Assembly (NCBI GenBank): GCA_021732785.1
Contig: JAKFUG010000027.1
Location: 124,001 to 188,000 of the forward strand
From: Planctomycetaceae bacterium
Lineage (GTDB): Bacteria; Planctomycetota; Planctomycetia; Planctomycetales; Planctomycetaceae
Reading direction: 5' to 3'
DNA length: 64,000 nt
Positions within the stretch are counted from its first letter, which is position 1. Each line of letters starts with the position of its first letter. A program made the position numbers and the translations under genes. Of the stretch, positions 55,553-64,000 are shown in pieces. The notes under the pieces were generated by a model, which ran no database searches, was not told the DNA's origin, and saw nothing but the letters and a program-made list of their open reading frames with translations.

Positions 55553-57262
55553 TCAAATCCGCTTCGACAAACTTTCCCCGAGACGTTTCAGTGCCGGGCT
55601 GACGTCGAACGGTTCGAGGTGGACATTCAGCAGGCTGAAGGCGTCCCGATGCGCGAGCGCTGCGTTCAGCGCTTGATCGAGATCCCCTTCGGTGTGGATT
55701 TCGAAGCCCCAGCCGCTTCCGAGCAAGTCGGGCAGGCGGTGATAATCCCAATTGAGGATGTCGTTGAACGGGCCATCCTGAATGAACCGTTCCGTCGTGT
55801 AGCCCTTGTTGTTGAGGACGATCACGATCGGATTGAAGCCGTGCCGAACCGCGGTCGAGAGTTCCAGGCAGGTCATCTGAAAAGCGCCGTCGCCGACGAG
55901 CACAATCGGCCGCAATTGCGGATTCGCCACTTGCGCGCCAATGGATGCCGGGACCGCAAACCCCATGGAGGTGTAGTATGCCGGGCTGAGAAATTCCGTG
56001 CGGCGATAAATCGTGAGTTCCGCGGCCCCGAAGAGGCAGTCACCGACATCCGCCACAACCACCATATTCTCGTCGAGCAATTCGTTGATCCGCGCAAACA
56101 ACCGCGCGGTCTTCATCGGGGCCGATGGGTTCAGCACAAATTTTTCCGCTTTCGGCTTCGGCGGCAATGCGCGCTTGCTCACTTTCAAATCGAGCTTTAA
56201 CAGGCCCTTCACGAAGTCGCTGATGAGCACGTCATGAAAGTGATGGTGCGAAATTCGCAGATCTTCCGTCGTGGCATAGATGCACTTCGTCGGATCAAGC
56301 TGGGCCGTGTAGATGCCCAGATCGATGTCGGTGAGAAACGCACCCAGCAGAATGATGCAATCGCTTTCTTCCACGAACTTCCGCACGCTCTCCCGGCACA
56401 TGGCTCCTTCGTAAATGCCCACAAACAGCGGGTGTTTTTCACTGACCACCGACTTGCCCAACAGCGTGGCGGACATCGCGATCTGCGTTTTCTCGGCGAA
56501 CTTCACCACGTCATCGCTGAGGCCGAAGCGGTGCATTTCCACCCCGGCAATGATGACCGGACGCTGGCTGCGGGCGATCATTTCCCCGGCTTCATGCAGG
56601 GCTTCCCGCAAGGCATCCGTGTGGCTTTGCGGCGGCTCCGACGACGGCACGTGCGGATACGGACACCGGGAATTCACCCGGTCACGAGGCAATTCCAGAT
56701 AGACCGGCCGTTTGTATCTCACCGCGGCGTCGAGACACCGATCGATCTCACGGAAGGCCGTCAGCGGGTCATCCAGCGAGGCATTGGCCACCGTGATTTT
56801 TTCAAAGACCTCGCGCTGTGTGGTGAAGTCGCGCACACGGTGATGCAGCAACGGATTAGACCGCCGCTCTTCAACTCCAGGTGCCCCGCTGATCACAACG
56901 ACCGGCGATTTTTCCGCATACGCCCCGGCAATCGAATTGCACAGGCTCAAACCGCCGACGCAATACGTCACGCACACCGCCCCTAACCCATGCACGCGGG
57001 CATACGCATCCGCCGCGTACCCGGCACAGTCTTCGCGCGTCATGCCGACGACCTTGAGCGGGCTGTCCTGCAAATGCCCGTAGAATTGCAGCACGAAGTC
57101 ACCGGGGATGCCGAACACATCGGTGACGCCATAATCCTGCAACCGGCGGATGAGATACTCCCCGATCGTCGGTGACTCCGGGGTTGTCGGTCGGGCGACC
57201 TTTTTTTTCACGACCTTCTTCATTGCGGCAGCGGACGGGACCGACTTCTTGCGGCTGGCCAT
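55553..57262 (-). CDS. Thiamine-diphosphate-dependent 2-oxoacid decarboxylase (pyruvate/indolepyruvate type)
   Basis: 569-residue enzyme related to pyruvate and indolepyruvate decarboxylases. The activating glutamate lies in [14 protein letters not shown] (E77), the PDC-type double histidine in [11 protein letters not shown], and the diphosphate-magnesium motif in [14 protein letters not shown] near 455, followed by LNNKGY. The N-terminus has an unusual lysine-rich extension ([16 protein letters not shown]) that is not part of the fold. ATG at 57262 has GGAG 8 bases upstream. Which 2-oxoacid is used cannot be told. Confidence 0.85.
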   Translation of the reverse strand: MASRKKSVPSAAAMKKVVKKKVARPTTPESPTIGEYLIRRLQDYGVTDVFGIPGDFVLQFYGHLQDSPLKVVGMTREDCAGYAADAYARVHGLGAVCVTYCVGGLSLCNSIAGAYAEKSPVVVISGAPGVEERRSNPLLHHRVRDFTTQREVFEKITVANASLDDPLTAFREIDRCLDAAVRYKRPVYLELPRDRVNSRCPYPHVPSSEPPQSHTDALREALHEAGEMIARSQRPVIIAGVEMHRFGLSDDVVKFAEKTQIAMSATLLGKSVVSEKHPLFVGIYEGAMCRESVRKFVEESDCIILLGAFLTDIDLGIYTAQLDPTKCIYATTEDLRISHHHFHDVLISDFVKGLLKLDLKVSKRALPPKPKAEKFVLNPSAPMKTARLFARINELLDENMVVVADVGDCLFGAAELTIYRRTEFLSPAYYTSMGFAVPASIGAQVANPQLRPIVLVGDGAFQMTCLELSTAVRHGFNPIVIVLNNKGYTTERFIQDGPFNDILNWDYHRLPDLLGSGWGFEIHTEGDLDQALNAALAHRDAFSLLNVHLEPFDVSPALKRLGESLSKRI

Positions 57263-57553
57263 GATGCAGACTCCTCAGCAGGCAGGCGCGATGCAAACCG
57301 TGGCCGCAAAAACGCCCAGCGCGCGGCCGCGAAGGAATTCTCAGCCGTGACGTGCGTTTGGTCAATGCGTGATGTGTGCGGAATTGATGAACTTGACACA
57401 GCAACGTAAGCATATCGCGAAGGAGATTCCTCAAGCGGACGAAATTGTCAATGACGGGCAATTGCCAATCGTGTTAGACTGTCGTCGCGGAAGTGAATGG
57501 GTTGCCCCTCAGCGGGCCGTCTTCTTTTAACCGATGGGCAGGAATAAACTTCC

Positions 57554-57829
57554 ATGTCGCCGCGGGATGCCTTGGTCGAACAAATTTGTGCGTTGCCACT
57601 GGCCGAACGATTGCAGATTCGAGCCGCGCTCGATGAGAGCGTCGATCGGGACCTCGCGGGGAGCGGGGCGGAGCCAGGAAACGCTGCCGACTGGTCCATT
57701 GCGCGGGAACGTCTCGAAGCAGAGTTGCTGCGCGGTCTTGACAGTGGCCCGTCGATCCTTGTGGATGAAGTCTATTGGCTCGAGTTACGGGACCGGATCG
57801 CGCGCCGACGGCAGAAGTCCGTATCATGA
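57554..57829 (+). CDS. Antitoxin-like addiction-module protein
   Basis: 91-residue protein. The first half (ICALPLAERLQIRAALDESVDRDL) resembles the putative addiction-module component family, which pairs with ParE/RelE toxins. ATG at 57554 has AGGAA about 10 bases upstream; the stop overlaps the toxin start by 4 bases (ATGA). The pair is probably a type II toxin-antitoxin operon. Confidence 0.7.
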   Translation: MSPRDALVEQICALPLAERLQIRAALDESVDRDLAGSGAEPGNAADWSIARERLEAELLRGLDSGPSILVDEVYWLELRDRIARRRQKSVS

Positions 57830-58161
57830 CGCCATTGCCGACAGCATTCCGGCCGCAATTCGAGTCCGACCTGCTGGATCAGACGGGCTACCTCGAACGG
57901 GAAGCTGGAGAGGCCGTGGCTGATCGATTCTTTGCGGCGGTGAAAATTTCGATTGCCTTTCTTGCTGAGTTTCCGAACGTCGGTACGCGTTGCCACTTCG
58001 AGAATCCGCAACTGAGTGGCATTCGGGCATGGCCGGTTGATGGATTTCGCTCGTGGCTCATCTTTTTCCTCCACACCAAAGAAGGTCTGGAGTTCGTCCG
58101 TTTGCTGCACGGTCGCCGCGACTGGTCCACCTTGTTGAGCGCTGGCGAGGAAGATTCGTAG
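57826..58161 (+). CDS. ParE/RelE-superfamily toxin
   Basis: 111-residue protein with the ParE/RelE plan: an N-terminal helical hairpin (FESDLLDQTGYLEREAG), then FLAEFPNVGTRC and beta strands ending GFRSWLIFFLHTKEGLEFVRLLHGRRDW. ParE toxins hit gyrase and RelE toxins cut mRNA on ribosomes; the sequence does not decide. It begins at an ATG overlapping the antitoxin stop. Confidence 0.78.
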   Translation: MTPLPTAFRPQFESDLLDQTGYLEREAGEAVADRFFAAVKISIAFLAEFPNVGTRCHFENPQLSGIRAWPVDGFRSWLIFFLHTKEGLEFVRLLHGRRDWSTLLSAGEEDS

Positions 58162-58304
58162 GGCGAGCGATGCCCACCAGGGATTTATCTCCGCTTTCCA
58201 CAACCCCGCATTGCGTCCTAAAACGAAGATGTTCGGCACAGCCTACTCGACTTGTCAAATGTTGAGATTGCGATGGTCAATTCTGCCGCGATATGATTAG
58301 AACC

Positions 58305-58646
58305 ATGTCAAACACCATTGCGACTCACATTGAACCCCGCGCAAATCGAGATGGGCGCGAACGGGCCTACATCGATGGCACGCGAGTTCGTGTTCAAGAC
58401 ATCGTCGCCCTGGCAGAAATCCAGGGACGGACGGCCGATCAGATTGTCACCGCAGTCCCGCACCTGTCGTTGTCTCAGGTTCATGCAGCGCTATCGTATT
58501 ACTTTGACCACCGAGCCGAGATTCAGCAGGAGATGCGTGAAGATGAAGAACTCGCCCGCCAACTGAAGATCCTGGGCGGTCCCGGCCCCTTGGAACGACG
58601 CTTGAAAACTACAGCGGGACCGACCGGCGATACAGTTTCATCTTGA
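58305..58646 (+). CDS. DUF433 protein (VapB-type antitoxin-like)
   Basis: 113-residue DUF433 protein, a small helix-turn-helix family often acting as antitoxin. Conserved segments are YIDGTRVRVQDIVALAEIQG and LSLSQVHAALSYYFDHRAEI. An ATG at 58293 is also in frame; neither has a clear ribosome-binding site. A DUF5615-type frame follows and overlaps the end. Confidence 0.82.
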   Translation: MSNTIATHIEPRANRDGRERAYIDGTRVRVQDIVALAEIQGRTADQIVTAVPHLSLSQVHAALSYYFDHRAEIQQEMREDEELARQLKILGGPGPLERRLKTTAGPTGDTVSS

Positions 58647-58953
58647 TGAGCACGTCGATCATTCCATCGCTCAAGCGCTGCGGCGACGCGGCATCAACGT
58701 CACCACAACTTCGGATGCAAGATTGCTCGGTGCGTCCGACGAGGATCACCTCGAATATGCTCAAACAGCGGAGCGTGTCCTGTTCACTCAGGATGCCGAT
58801 TTTCTGCGGCGGCATCAGCAAGGGGTAACCCATGCGGGAATCGTGTATGCAGTTCCGGGATCGCGAGAGGTGGGTGAGATCGTGCGATTTCTCTGCCTGA
58901 TTCACGATTGCCGCACGCCCGAGCAAATGCGCGGAATGGTTGAGTATTTGTGA
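58630..58953 (+). CDS. DUF5615/PIN-like protein with a non-standard start codon
   Basis: Frame of 107 residues beginning IQFHLDEHVDHSIAQAL, the typical start of DUF5615 PIN-like toxins, followed by GINVTTTSDARLLGASDEDH and VLFTQDADFLRRH with the expected acidic residues. The first base of the expected start codon is at 58630, but the codon reads ATA, and no ATG, GTG, TTG or CTG precedes the LDEH motif in this frame. The first usual start (TTG at 58723) would drop the first acidic site. Either ATA is used by coupling to the overlapping DUF433 gene, or the toxin gene has lost its start. Confidence 0.6.
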   Translation: MQFHLDEHVDHSIAQALRRRGINVTTTSDARLLGASDEDHLEYAQTAERVLFTQDADFLRRHQQGVTHAGIVYAVPGSREVGEIVRFLCLIHDCRTPEQMRGMVEYL

Positions 58954-58975
58954 GACTGTTCGTGAGGCCACCGCG

Positions 58976-59392
58976 ATGAAATCCCTCTCTGACAAGTTTT
59001 CGACAACCGTCCAATTCACCAGATTTGGTTTGAGCCATGCCGTTGTCTTTGGCGTCGTCTGGCTTGGCTTCACGGCATTGACCTACATGGCGGTTTCCGG
59101 AGGATTGTCCAACGCCTCACAGGAACGCGGTCTGGTCGCGATGACGACACTCGGAACGATTGCCGGTCCGATGACGGGGGCGATCAGCCGCCGGTTTCAA
59201 GGCTGCTGTCTGCAAGCGTCGATGTCCTTGTTGCCGTATGCCGCCACCGGGTTGGTGATCGGCGTCTTGTTTCAATGCCTGCCGCTTCCCTGCCGCCGAG
59301 GCTGGCAAGGTCTGCGGTTGAGCGTCTGGGGACTCGGGTGGCTCGTCTGGTTTGGCAGCGGGATGGTTTCGTTTGCCCACGCGTTATCGTGA
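58976..59392 (+). CDS. Small multi-span membrane protein of unknown function
   Basis: 138-residue protein with about four membrane spans (for example SHAVVFGVVWLGFTALTYMA and LRLSVWGLGWLVWFGSGMV). I do not recognise the family. ATG at 58976 has GAGG 8 bases upstream. It follows the DUF5615 frame by 22 bp and precedes the kinase gene by 128 bp. Confidence 0.65.
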   Translation: MKSLSDKFSTTVQFTRFGLSHAVVFGVVWLGFTALTYMAVSGGLSNASQERGLVAMTTLGTIAGPMTGAISRRFQGCCLQASMSLLPYAATGLVIGVLFQCLPLPCRRGWQGLRLSVWGLGWLVWFGSGMVSFAHALS

Positions 59393-59520
59393 AGGTGTAG
59401 CGTTGCCGACAAGCGACCGGTACAGTAGCGATGAGAGCCGTTTGTGGGGCCCGTGTCCCACTGATTTTACCGGACGGCGCACAACGGACTGGCGCATGAC
59501 ACTGCATCGCGAGAAAGCCG

Positions 59521-61983
59521 ATGTCCGCCCTCACGCCCTCTGATTCTCCGCCGGAATCGATTCCGTTATCCACCGACTGGGAAGGTGCCTGCGACCAGTT
59601 TGAGGACGAGTTTCGAGCCGGCGCGACGCCCGGCATCGAAGCGGCTTTGTCCACGGTGACGGCCAACATTCGTCCGCGGTTGCTGTTCGAACTGCTGTCC
59701 ATTGAACGCTGGTGGCGAAAACGGCGCGGAGAAATTGCCCAGCCGGCCGAATATCTCTCGCGATTTCCGCATGATCAGGAAATCATCGCGGCCGCGCTGT
59801 CTTCGATGAAATCGCCATTTCCATCGACAATGAGGTTGTCGGCGATGACTGCGAAGCCACCGGAACCGGCGCTCGACGTCGGTGGCACGCTGGGACCGTA
59901 TCACCTGGTTGCCAAACTTGGCGAAGGAGGCATGGGGATCGTCTTTCGAGCGATCCACACCAAACTCGACAAGGTCGTGGCACTCAAAATTCTGTCTGCC
60001 GCGTTCATGAACCAGCCCGATGCCGCCGCGCGTTTCCAGCGTGAAATGAAAGCCGTGGGGCGTGTCAACCATCCGCATGTGGCGCAGGCATTCGATGCCG
60101 GCGAGATCAACGGCACGCATTACCTCGCGATGGAATTCGTCGAAGGCCAGGACCTCGCCACAATCATTCGTGAGCGCGGGGCGCTGCCGTTTGCCACGGC
60201 GTGTCGCCTCATTCGTGAAGCCGCGGAGGCCTTGTCGGCCGCGCATGCCGCGGGGCTTGTCCATCGCGACGTGAAACCATCGAACCTGTTGCTCGACCAG
60301 AACGGACGTGTGAAGTTGCTGGATCTGGGACTGTCGCGGCTTCTCGCAAAGGAAGACACGCCCGGCACCAATCTGACGGCGTTCGGCCAGGTCTTCGGCA
60401 CGGCCGATTACATGGCTCCCGAGCAATGGGACGATCCCCGCAAAGCCGATGCGCGGACTGATCTGTATGCGCTAGGTTGTACGCTCTTTCATTTGATCAG
60501 TGGACGTCCACCCTATGCGTCGGACGACCATCAATCGGTGATCGGTAAGATGAAAGGCCATGTCTCGGCCCCTCTTCCCGATCTCACCGAGCTTGCTCCG
60601 CAAACTCCCGCGACCGTGGTGGAAGTCTGTCGGCGGCTGATGTCCAAACGTCCCGAAGATCGGTTTCCGTCCGCCCATGATGTCGTGCTGGCCCTCGCTT
60701 CCTTTGCCAATACCAACCTCGTCCTGCCACCACTCTTGACGAGCGGCTCCCGGTCCACCGCTCGTTCGTTATCCCCTTCGTCTTTGCCGGCGGGTGATGA
60801 TCCATCCTCTACCGCGTCGCCGCCGTCCGTTTCGCCCACGACGCGAATCTCACCGGGAATCTCGGAAAACCGGTTCACGCGCGAGATGATTTCTTCGGCA
60901 TCATTCCACATGATTCGCGCAGGACTGGTGCTTCTTGCCGATGATAACCCCTACGATCGCCAGGCATTTCGTCGATTGATCGAGCGGCTCGGTCACGAAG
61001 TGATGGAAGCGGAAAATGGCGAGCGCGCGCTCGCGATTCTGGCGGAACATCCGGTCGATTTGATTCTGCTCGATTTGAAGATGCCGGTAATGACCGGCGA
61101 AGAAGTCTTCGACCACTTGCAAGCCAGTGGTCGCCTGCAGAAGATTCCCGTGCTGATTTTGTCGGGCTCGGCCAGTGAAACGGAATCGGCGGCGGAAGTG
61201 GCCCGCTTCGTGGCACTCGGCGCGGAAGACTATCTGCAAAAGAATGGCGATCCGCGTCTCCTGGAAGCGCGCGTGATGAATTCGCTCACGAAGAAACTGC
61301 TGCGTGACGAGCAACAGCAGTCGCTGCAGACGCTGAAACGCCAGCGCAGCAGCATCGATAAATTGCTGAATGCGCTCTTGCCGCATCAAATCAAGGCCCG
61401 CATTCTGGCCGATTTCAATGAGTCGGGCCAATTCGCGGTCGAGCCGCAGCGCTACGACGCCGCCGCGGTGCTGCATGTGGGCTGGGTGGAATTCAGTCAA
61501 TTCTGCGAACAAATGTCGCCGCGCGAAGTGGTCGACGCATTGCATGCGCTGGTGACCGCACTGGAACAGATTTGCGTCAAACACAATCTGGAAAAGATCA
61601 AGACCATCGGCAGTTCGTTCGTCGCCACCGCGGGCTTGAATTCCTTCGCGGAGCAACCTGTCAGAAGTTGCCTCGCGGCCGCGGTCGACATGCTGGCCGT
61701 TGCCGCCGCGCTTTCGCCGCCGGCAACATTGCGGATCGGCATCGACTTTGGTCGCGTTGTCGCTGGAGTGGTAGGAACGAGCAAGTTTCAGTTCGACATC
61801 TGGGGGCAAACCGTCGACCGGGCGTTGGCACTCGAACAGATTGGCGATCCCGGCAGTATCCATCTCTCGGCGGCCGCGTGGCGCGAAGTGGAGGACGATT
61901 GCCGCGGGGAGGTTGCCATGCGCGAATTACCGGGGCTCGGCCGCCAGGCGGTCCATCGCTTCCGGCAGTTTGACGCTCAATAA
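59521..61983 (+). CDS. Serine/threonine kinase, receiver and degenerate cyclase-homology fusion
   Basis: 820-residue signalling protein. The kinase domain at about 127-395 has the glycine loop GEGGMG (134-139), Lys156, HRD at 248-250, a DLG in place of DFG (268-270) and APEQW. A receiver domain at about 465-590 has the acidic pair DD (474-475) and phospho-acceptor Asp518. The C-terminal part (about 640-815) resembles class III cyclases but has glycine (654) and serine (698) where the two metal-binding aspartates should be, so it is probably non-catalytic. No membrane span is seen. It is followed by the CCCAGGGAT hairpin. Confidence 0.88.
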   Translation: MSALTPSDSPPESIPLSTDWEGACDQFEDEFRAGATPGIEAALSTVTANIRPRLLFELLSIERWWRKRRGEIAQPAEYLSRFPHDQEIIAAALSSMKSPFPSTMRLSAMTAKPPEPALDVGGTLGPYHLVAKLGEGGMGIVFRAIHTKLDKVVALKILSAAFMNQPDAAARFQREMKAVGRVNHPHVAQAFDAGEINGTHYLAMEFVEGQDLATIIRERGALPFATACRLIREAAEALSAAHAAGLVHRDVKPSNLLLDQNGRVKLLDLGLSRLLAKEDTPGTNLTAFGQVFGTADYMAPEQWDDPRKADARTDLYALGCTLFHLISGRPPYASDDHQSVIGKMKGHVSAPLPDLTELAPQTPATVVEVCRRLMSKRPEDRFPSAHDVVLALASFANTNLVLPPLLTSGSRSTARSLSPSSLPAGDDPSSTASPPSVSPTTRISPGISENRFTREMISSASFHMIRAGLVLLADDNPYDRQAFRRLIERLGHEVMEAENGERALAILAEHPVDLILLDLKMPVMTGEEVFDHLQASGRLQKIPVLILSGSASETESAAEVARFVALGAEDYLQKNGDPRLLEARVMNSLTKKLLRDEQQQSLQTLKRQRSSIDKLLNALLPHQIKARILADFNESGQFAVEPQRYDAAAVLHVGWVEFSQFCEQMSPREVVDALHALVTALEQICVKHNLEKIKTIGSSFVATAGLNSFAEQPVRSCLAAAVDMLAVAAALSPPATLRIGIDFGRVVAGVVGTSKFQFDIWGQTVDRALALEQIGDPGSIHLSAAAWREVEDDCRGEVAMRELPGLGRQAVHRFRQFDAQ

Positions 61984-61985
61984 AA

Positions 61986-62015
61986 AAGACCCAGGGATCG
62001 GAATCCCTGGGCTTC
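61986..62015. repeat. Dispersed hairpin after the kinase stop (copy 2)
   Basis: Stem CCCAGGGAT / ATCCCTGGG with loop CGGA (61990-61998 and 62003-62011), 3 bp after the stop codon. A 29-base core matches the copy at 39584 exactly. Confidence 0.8.
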
Positions 62016-62044
62016 CTGATTGCACGCCTCATCGATCGTGGGCA

Positions 62045-63709
62045 TCACGACTTCTTGGCGTTCCATTCATCCAGCATCGCCTGATAGCGGGCCTTGTTGA
62101 AGTCGGCAGGAATTTCTTCGTCGTGATCTTGCAGCAGATCCTCGATGGTTAGCGTGCCGGGATTCACGCCTTCCGCGGGGACATCCAATCCGGCGGTCCA
62201 GACGATTGCATTCAGGAAGAACTTGCGAAACTCGTTGTGGCCCCAGTTCCAGTGGACGTGACCGCCGGAACAGCCAAAGCCACGACCGCCATCGGCCCGT
62301 TCGGTGGCCCACGCCATGTGTTGCGGGGCCTTGTCTTCAATCACGGCTTTGCGGGCATGCGGGTTGTTGTTGTGCTGGTTTTCCGGGCGGCTGAGCTTGT
62401 ACGTCTTTTTCCCATCGGCCTCGATCATGACCGGCTTGCCCGCGGCATCGACTTCCACCAGCGTCGTCAGCGGGGGCAAGTCGGTGAGCAACGGCGTCAC
62501 ACCGGCCATGCCTTCGCGAAACCGCATGTGGTAATACCATTCATCATTGATCTGAAACGGCCGCACGCCACGTGTCGCCTGATGTTCGGGCAGCTTCGTG
62601 TAATTGGCGGTCCAGTGCGGATTGACGGAGTAGTTCGGTTCAAAGAACCCACCCGTCCAGCGGAGGAACGCATCTCCCGGAGCGCCGATCACCGTCTCCA
62701 CGCCGTAGTGAATACAGACAATGCCGACACCTTTGTCGCACAATGCTTGCAGTTCGCTGAGATGTTCATTGAAGGGATGCCCGCCACCGCCATCGGCGTA
62801 AATGACAATGGTGTTGGCTTTCGCGAGCTTCTCGGCCGAGGGCCAGCCAGCCTTTTCCAGGGAGTGCATTTCGGCGGTGATGGGCAAGCCGCTGGAATTG
62901 ATGAGTTTTGCGAGTAACGCACACCCGGCGGTATGGTCGTGAGCACCGAAGCCGTGGCTGCGACGACCGGCGAGCAACAGGGCATGCTTCTTCCCGACGG
63001 CTGCGGTCGCGGCGGTCTTCTTGATCTTGATGTTGCGGAACTGCACTTTCATCGGCGGACCGGCGTGCAACTGCAACGCCAGCACGCCCGATGCGCGGCG
63101 GTCAGGATGTTCGTCGGTGCAGACCGAGGTCACCGCGTCGTTGATGCGATGCTCGAAAGTGTAACCCTTCGCCGAGATGCGGTACGTGTTCCAGTCTTCT
63201 TTTTTGATGTGCGTCTGGATTTCCTTGGTATCGCCGACGGAACCGACGACCTCGACGACAACCTTGCCGTCTTCGCCCTTCTTCACCACAGTCTTCTGAC
63301 CGCGATTGGCGAGAATGCCGCGGAAGCGTTCTCCGTAGTTGATCCCCGAATACGTGTCACCGGCTTCAAAATCGGCCTGATAACCACCGATGACCCATTT
63401 TTCATTCGGGACTTCGAAGCTGCGGTATTGGATGCCGGAGTTGCCGCCGATGATTTTGTATTCCAGCGTCAGTTCAAAATCGCCGACGTCGCCGCCGCGG
63501 TAAACGATGAACGTGTTGCCTTTCGTGGGCTTTTCCGCGGTCGTCTGGCCGGTGATGCAGCCGTCTTCCACGCGCCAGAAGTCGGGATTGCCGTCCCAGT
63601 TCTTCAGCGTTTGACCATCAAAGATTGATTCGAAACCATCTTGAGCCAAGGCGGCGTTGCCCAGGGCACACAGCCCGGCAACGACCAGCGCGATCCATCC
63701 AGTCCGCAT
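62045..63709 (-). CDS. Exported DUF1080 and ThuA-like fusion protein
   Basis: 554-residue exported protein. After a signal peptide (about 1-23), DUF1080 (3-keto-disaccharide hydrolase family) covers about 25-235, with GNSGIQYRSFEVP and NTYRISAKGYTFEHRIN typical. A ThuA-like domain covers about 245-500, including LLLAGRRSHGFGAHDH and GGHVHWNWGHNEFRKF. The domain pair is common in planctomycetes and probably acts on sugar derivatives. ATG at 63709 has GGGAG 6-7 bases upstream; an upstream frame from 63820 would begin with TTG. Confidence 0.9.
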   Translation of the reverse strand: MRTGWIALVVAGLCALGNAALAQDGFESIFDGQTLKNWDGNPDFWRVEDGCITGQTTAEKPTKGNTFIVYRGGDVGDFELTLEYKIIGGNSGIQYRSFEVPNEKWVIGGYQADFEAGDTYSGINYGERFRGILANRGQKTVVKKGEDGKVVVEVVGSVGDTKEIQTHIKKEDWNTYRISAKGYTFEHRINDAVTSVCTDEHPDRRASGVLALQLHAGPPMKVQFRNIKIKKTAATAAVGKKHALLLAGRRSHGFGAHDHTAGCALLAKLINSSGLPITAEMHSLEKAGWPSAEKLAKANTIVIYADGGGGHPFNEHLSELQALCDKGVGIVCIHYGVETVIGAPGDAFLRWTGGFFEPNYSVNPHWTANYTKLPEHQATRGVRPFQINDEWYYHMRFREGMAGVTPLLTDLPPLTTLVEVDAAGKPVMIEADGKKTYKLSRPENQHNNNPHARKAVIEDKAPQHMAWATERADGGRGFGCSGGHVHWNWGHNEFRKFFLNAIVWTAGLDVPAEGVNPGTLTIEDLLQDHDEEIPADFNKARYQAMLDEWNAKKS

Positions 63710-64000
63710 GAAGTTCTCCCGCAAATTCAGGGTCGGTCGATCACTTGTCTTCCAGCGCGAGTATTGGAACATATCGCCCTGTAACGATGCAACCAGCACA
63801 GCCTGAGAACCTGTTTTCAAAATCGCAGAGCGGAGAGCAGAAAGCGAAAGGCGGAAAGCCAGTCACCGAAAAAATGCCTTTTCTGGCTTTCCGCTTTTCG
63901 CTTTCTGCCTTCCGCAGTCACTCAGACAAATTAGAAAACACCTACCGAGAAACCCTGTTTCGCAGCGCCAATTCACTTCGCCCGCTTGACGTCTACACGA
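63710..64000. other. 291-bp terminal stretch with a heptad-phased inverted repeat
   Basis: No gene seen to the window end. It contains the promoter side of the DUF1080-ThuA gene and the repeat at 63831-63914. The last 80 bp show nothing recognisable. Confidence 0.5.
63831..63914. repeat. Heptad-phased inverted repeat at the window end
   Basis: Arms at 63837-63862 and 63883-63908 (26 bp, one mismatch) are built of 7-base units such as GCAGAAA, GCGAAAG and GCGGAAA, read in reverse in the second arm. It combines the heptad pattern seen elsewhere with an inverted layout. Confidence 0.75.

Noticed and set aside
58643-58828. Short frame starting with the ATG at 58646, after the DUF433 stop
   Set aside because: Its peptide is unlike any PIN-type toxin; the neighbouring frame carries the DUF5615 motifs, so this ATG is not the toxin start.

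Overview
The window looks like chromosomal DNA from a planctomycete (Planctomycetota). The markers are a PSD1-type cytochrome/DUF1549/DUF1553 protein followed by a DUF1501 protein, a second DUF1501 gene, a DUF1559 prepilin-type protein, a DUF1080-ThuA protein, a sulfatase, and a giant extracellular protein with an LEPR-XLL-like N-terminus. These assignments rest on motifs read by eye; no database search was run. No rRNA, tRNA, CRISPR array or transposase was seen.

Layout. 1-3661: nitrogen signalling (two tandem P-II genes, the first cut by the window edge, a terminator, then glnD). 3684-12122: a CE15-like esterase, two unrecognised exported or anchored proteins, and the PSD1/DUF1501 pair. 12135-31612: a minus-strand block holding a TolC-like lipoprotein, a 3,081-residue cadherin-repeat protein, a truncated SecA-like ATPase, a GAF-HlyD fusion, a PqqD-M50-HlyD fusion, an HlyD adaptor and a small leading ORF. 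I read this as one dedicated export or surface-display locus. 31668-35731: a cupin protein, tyrS, a CPBP protease and trpC. 35837-39576: a TetR/CecR-type regulator with a palindromic operator, followed by an ABC permease, ATPase and HlyD adaptor. 39692-43305: a sulfatase and a GT39-like membrane protein. 44011-48820: an array of six paralogous small pilin-like proteins separated by long structured non-coding stretches and strong terminators. 49108-57262: a serine hydrolase, a DUF1501 protein, an XRE regulator with its own palindrome, a DUF1559 protein, an exported PHP protein and a pyruvate-decarboxylase-like enzyme. 57554-58953: two adjacent toxin-antitoxin-like pairs, the second with an odd toxin start. 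58976-63709: a small membrane protein, a kinase/receiver/degenerate-cyclase fusion and a DUF1080-ThuA protein.

Three kinds of small repeat are scattered between genes: paired hairpins whose arms share a GCTCCGC core, a second identical hairpin found twice after stop codons, and repeats built in 7-base steps. The two regions most likely to hold an undescribed system are the export locus (12135-31612) and the pilin-like array (44011-48820).
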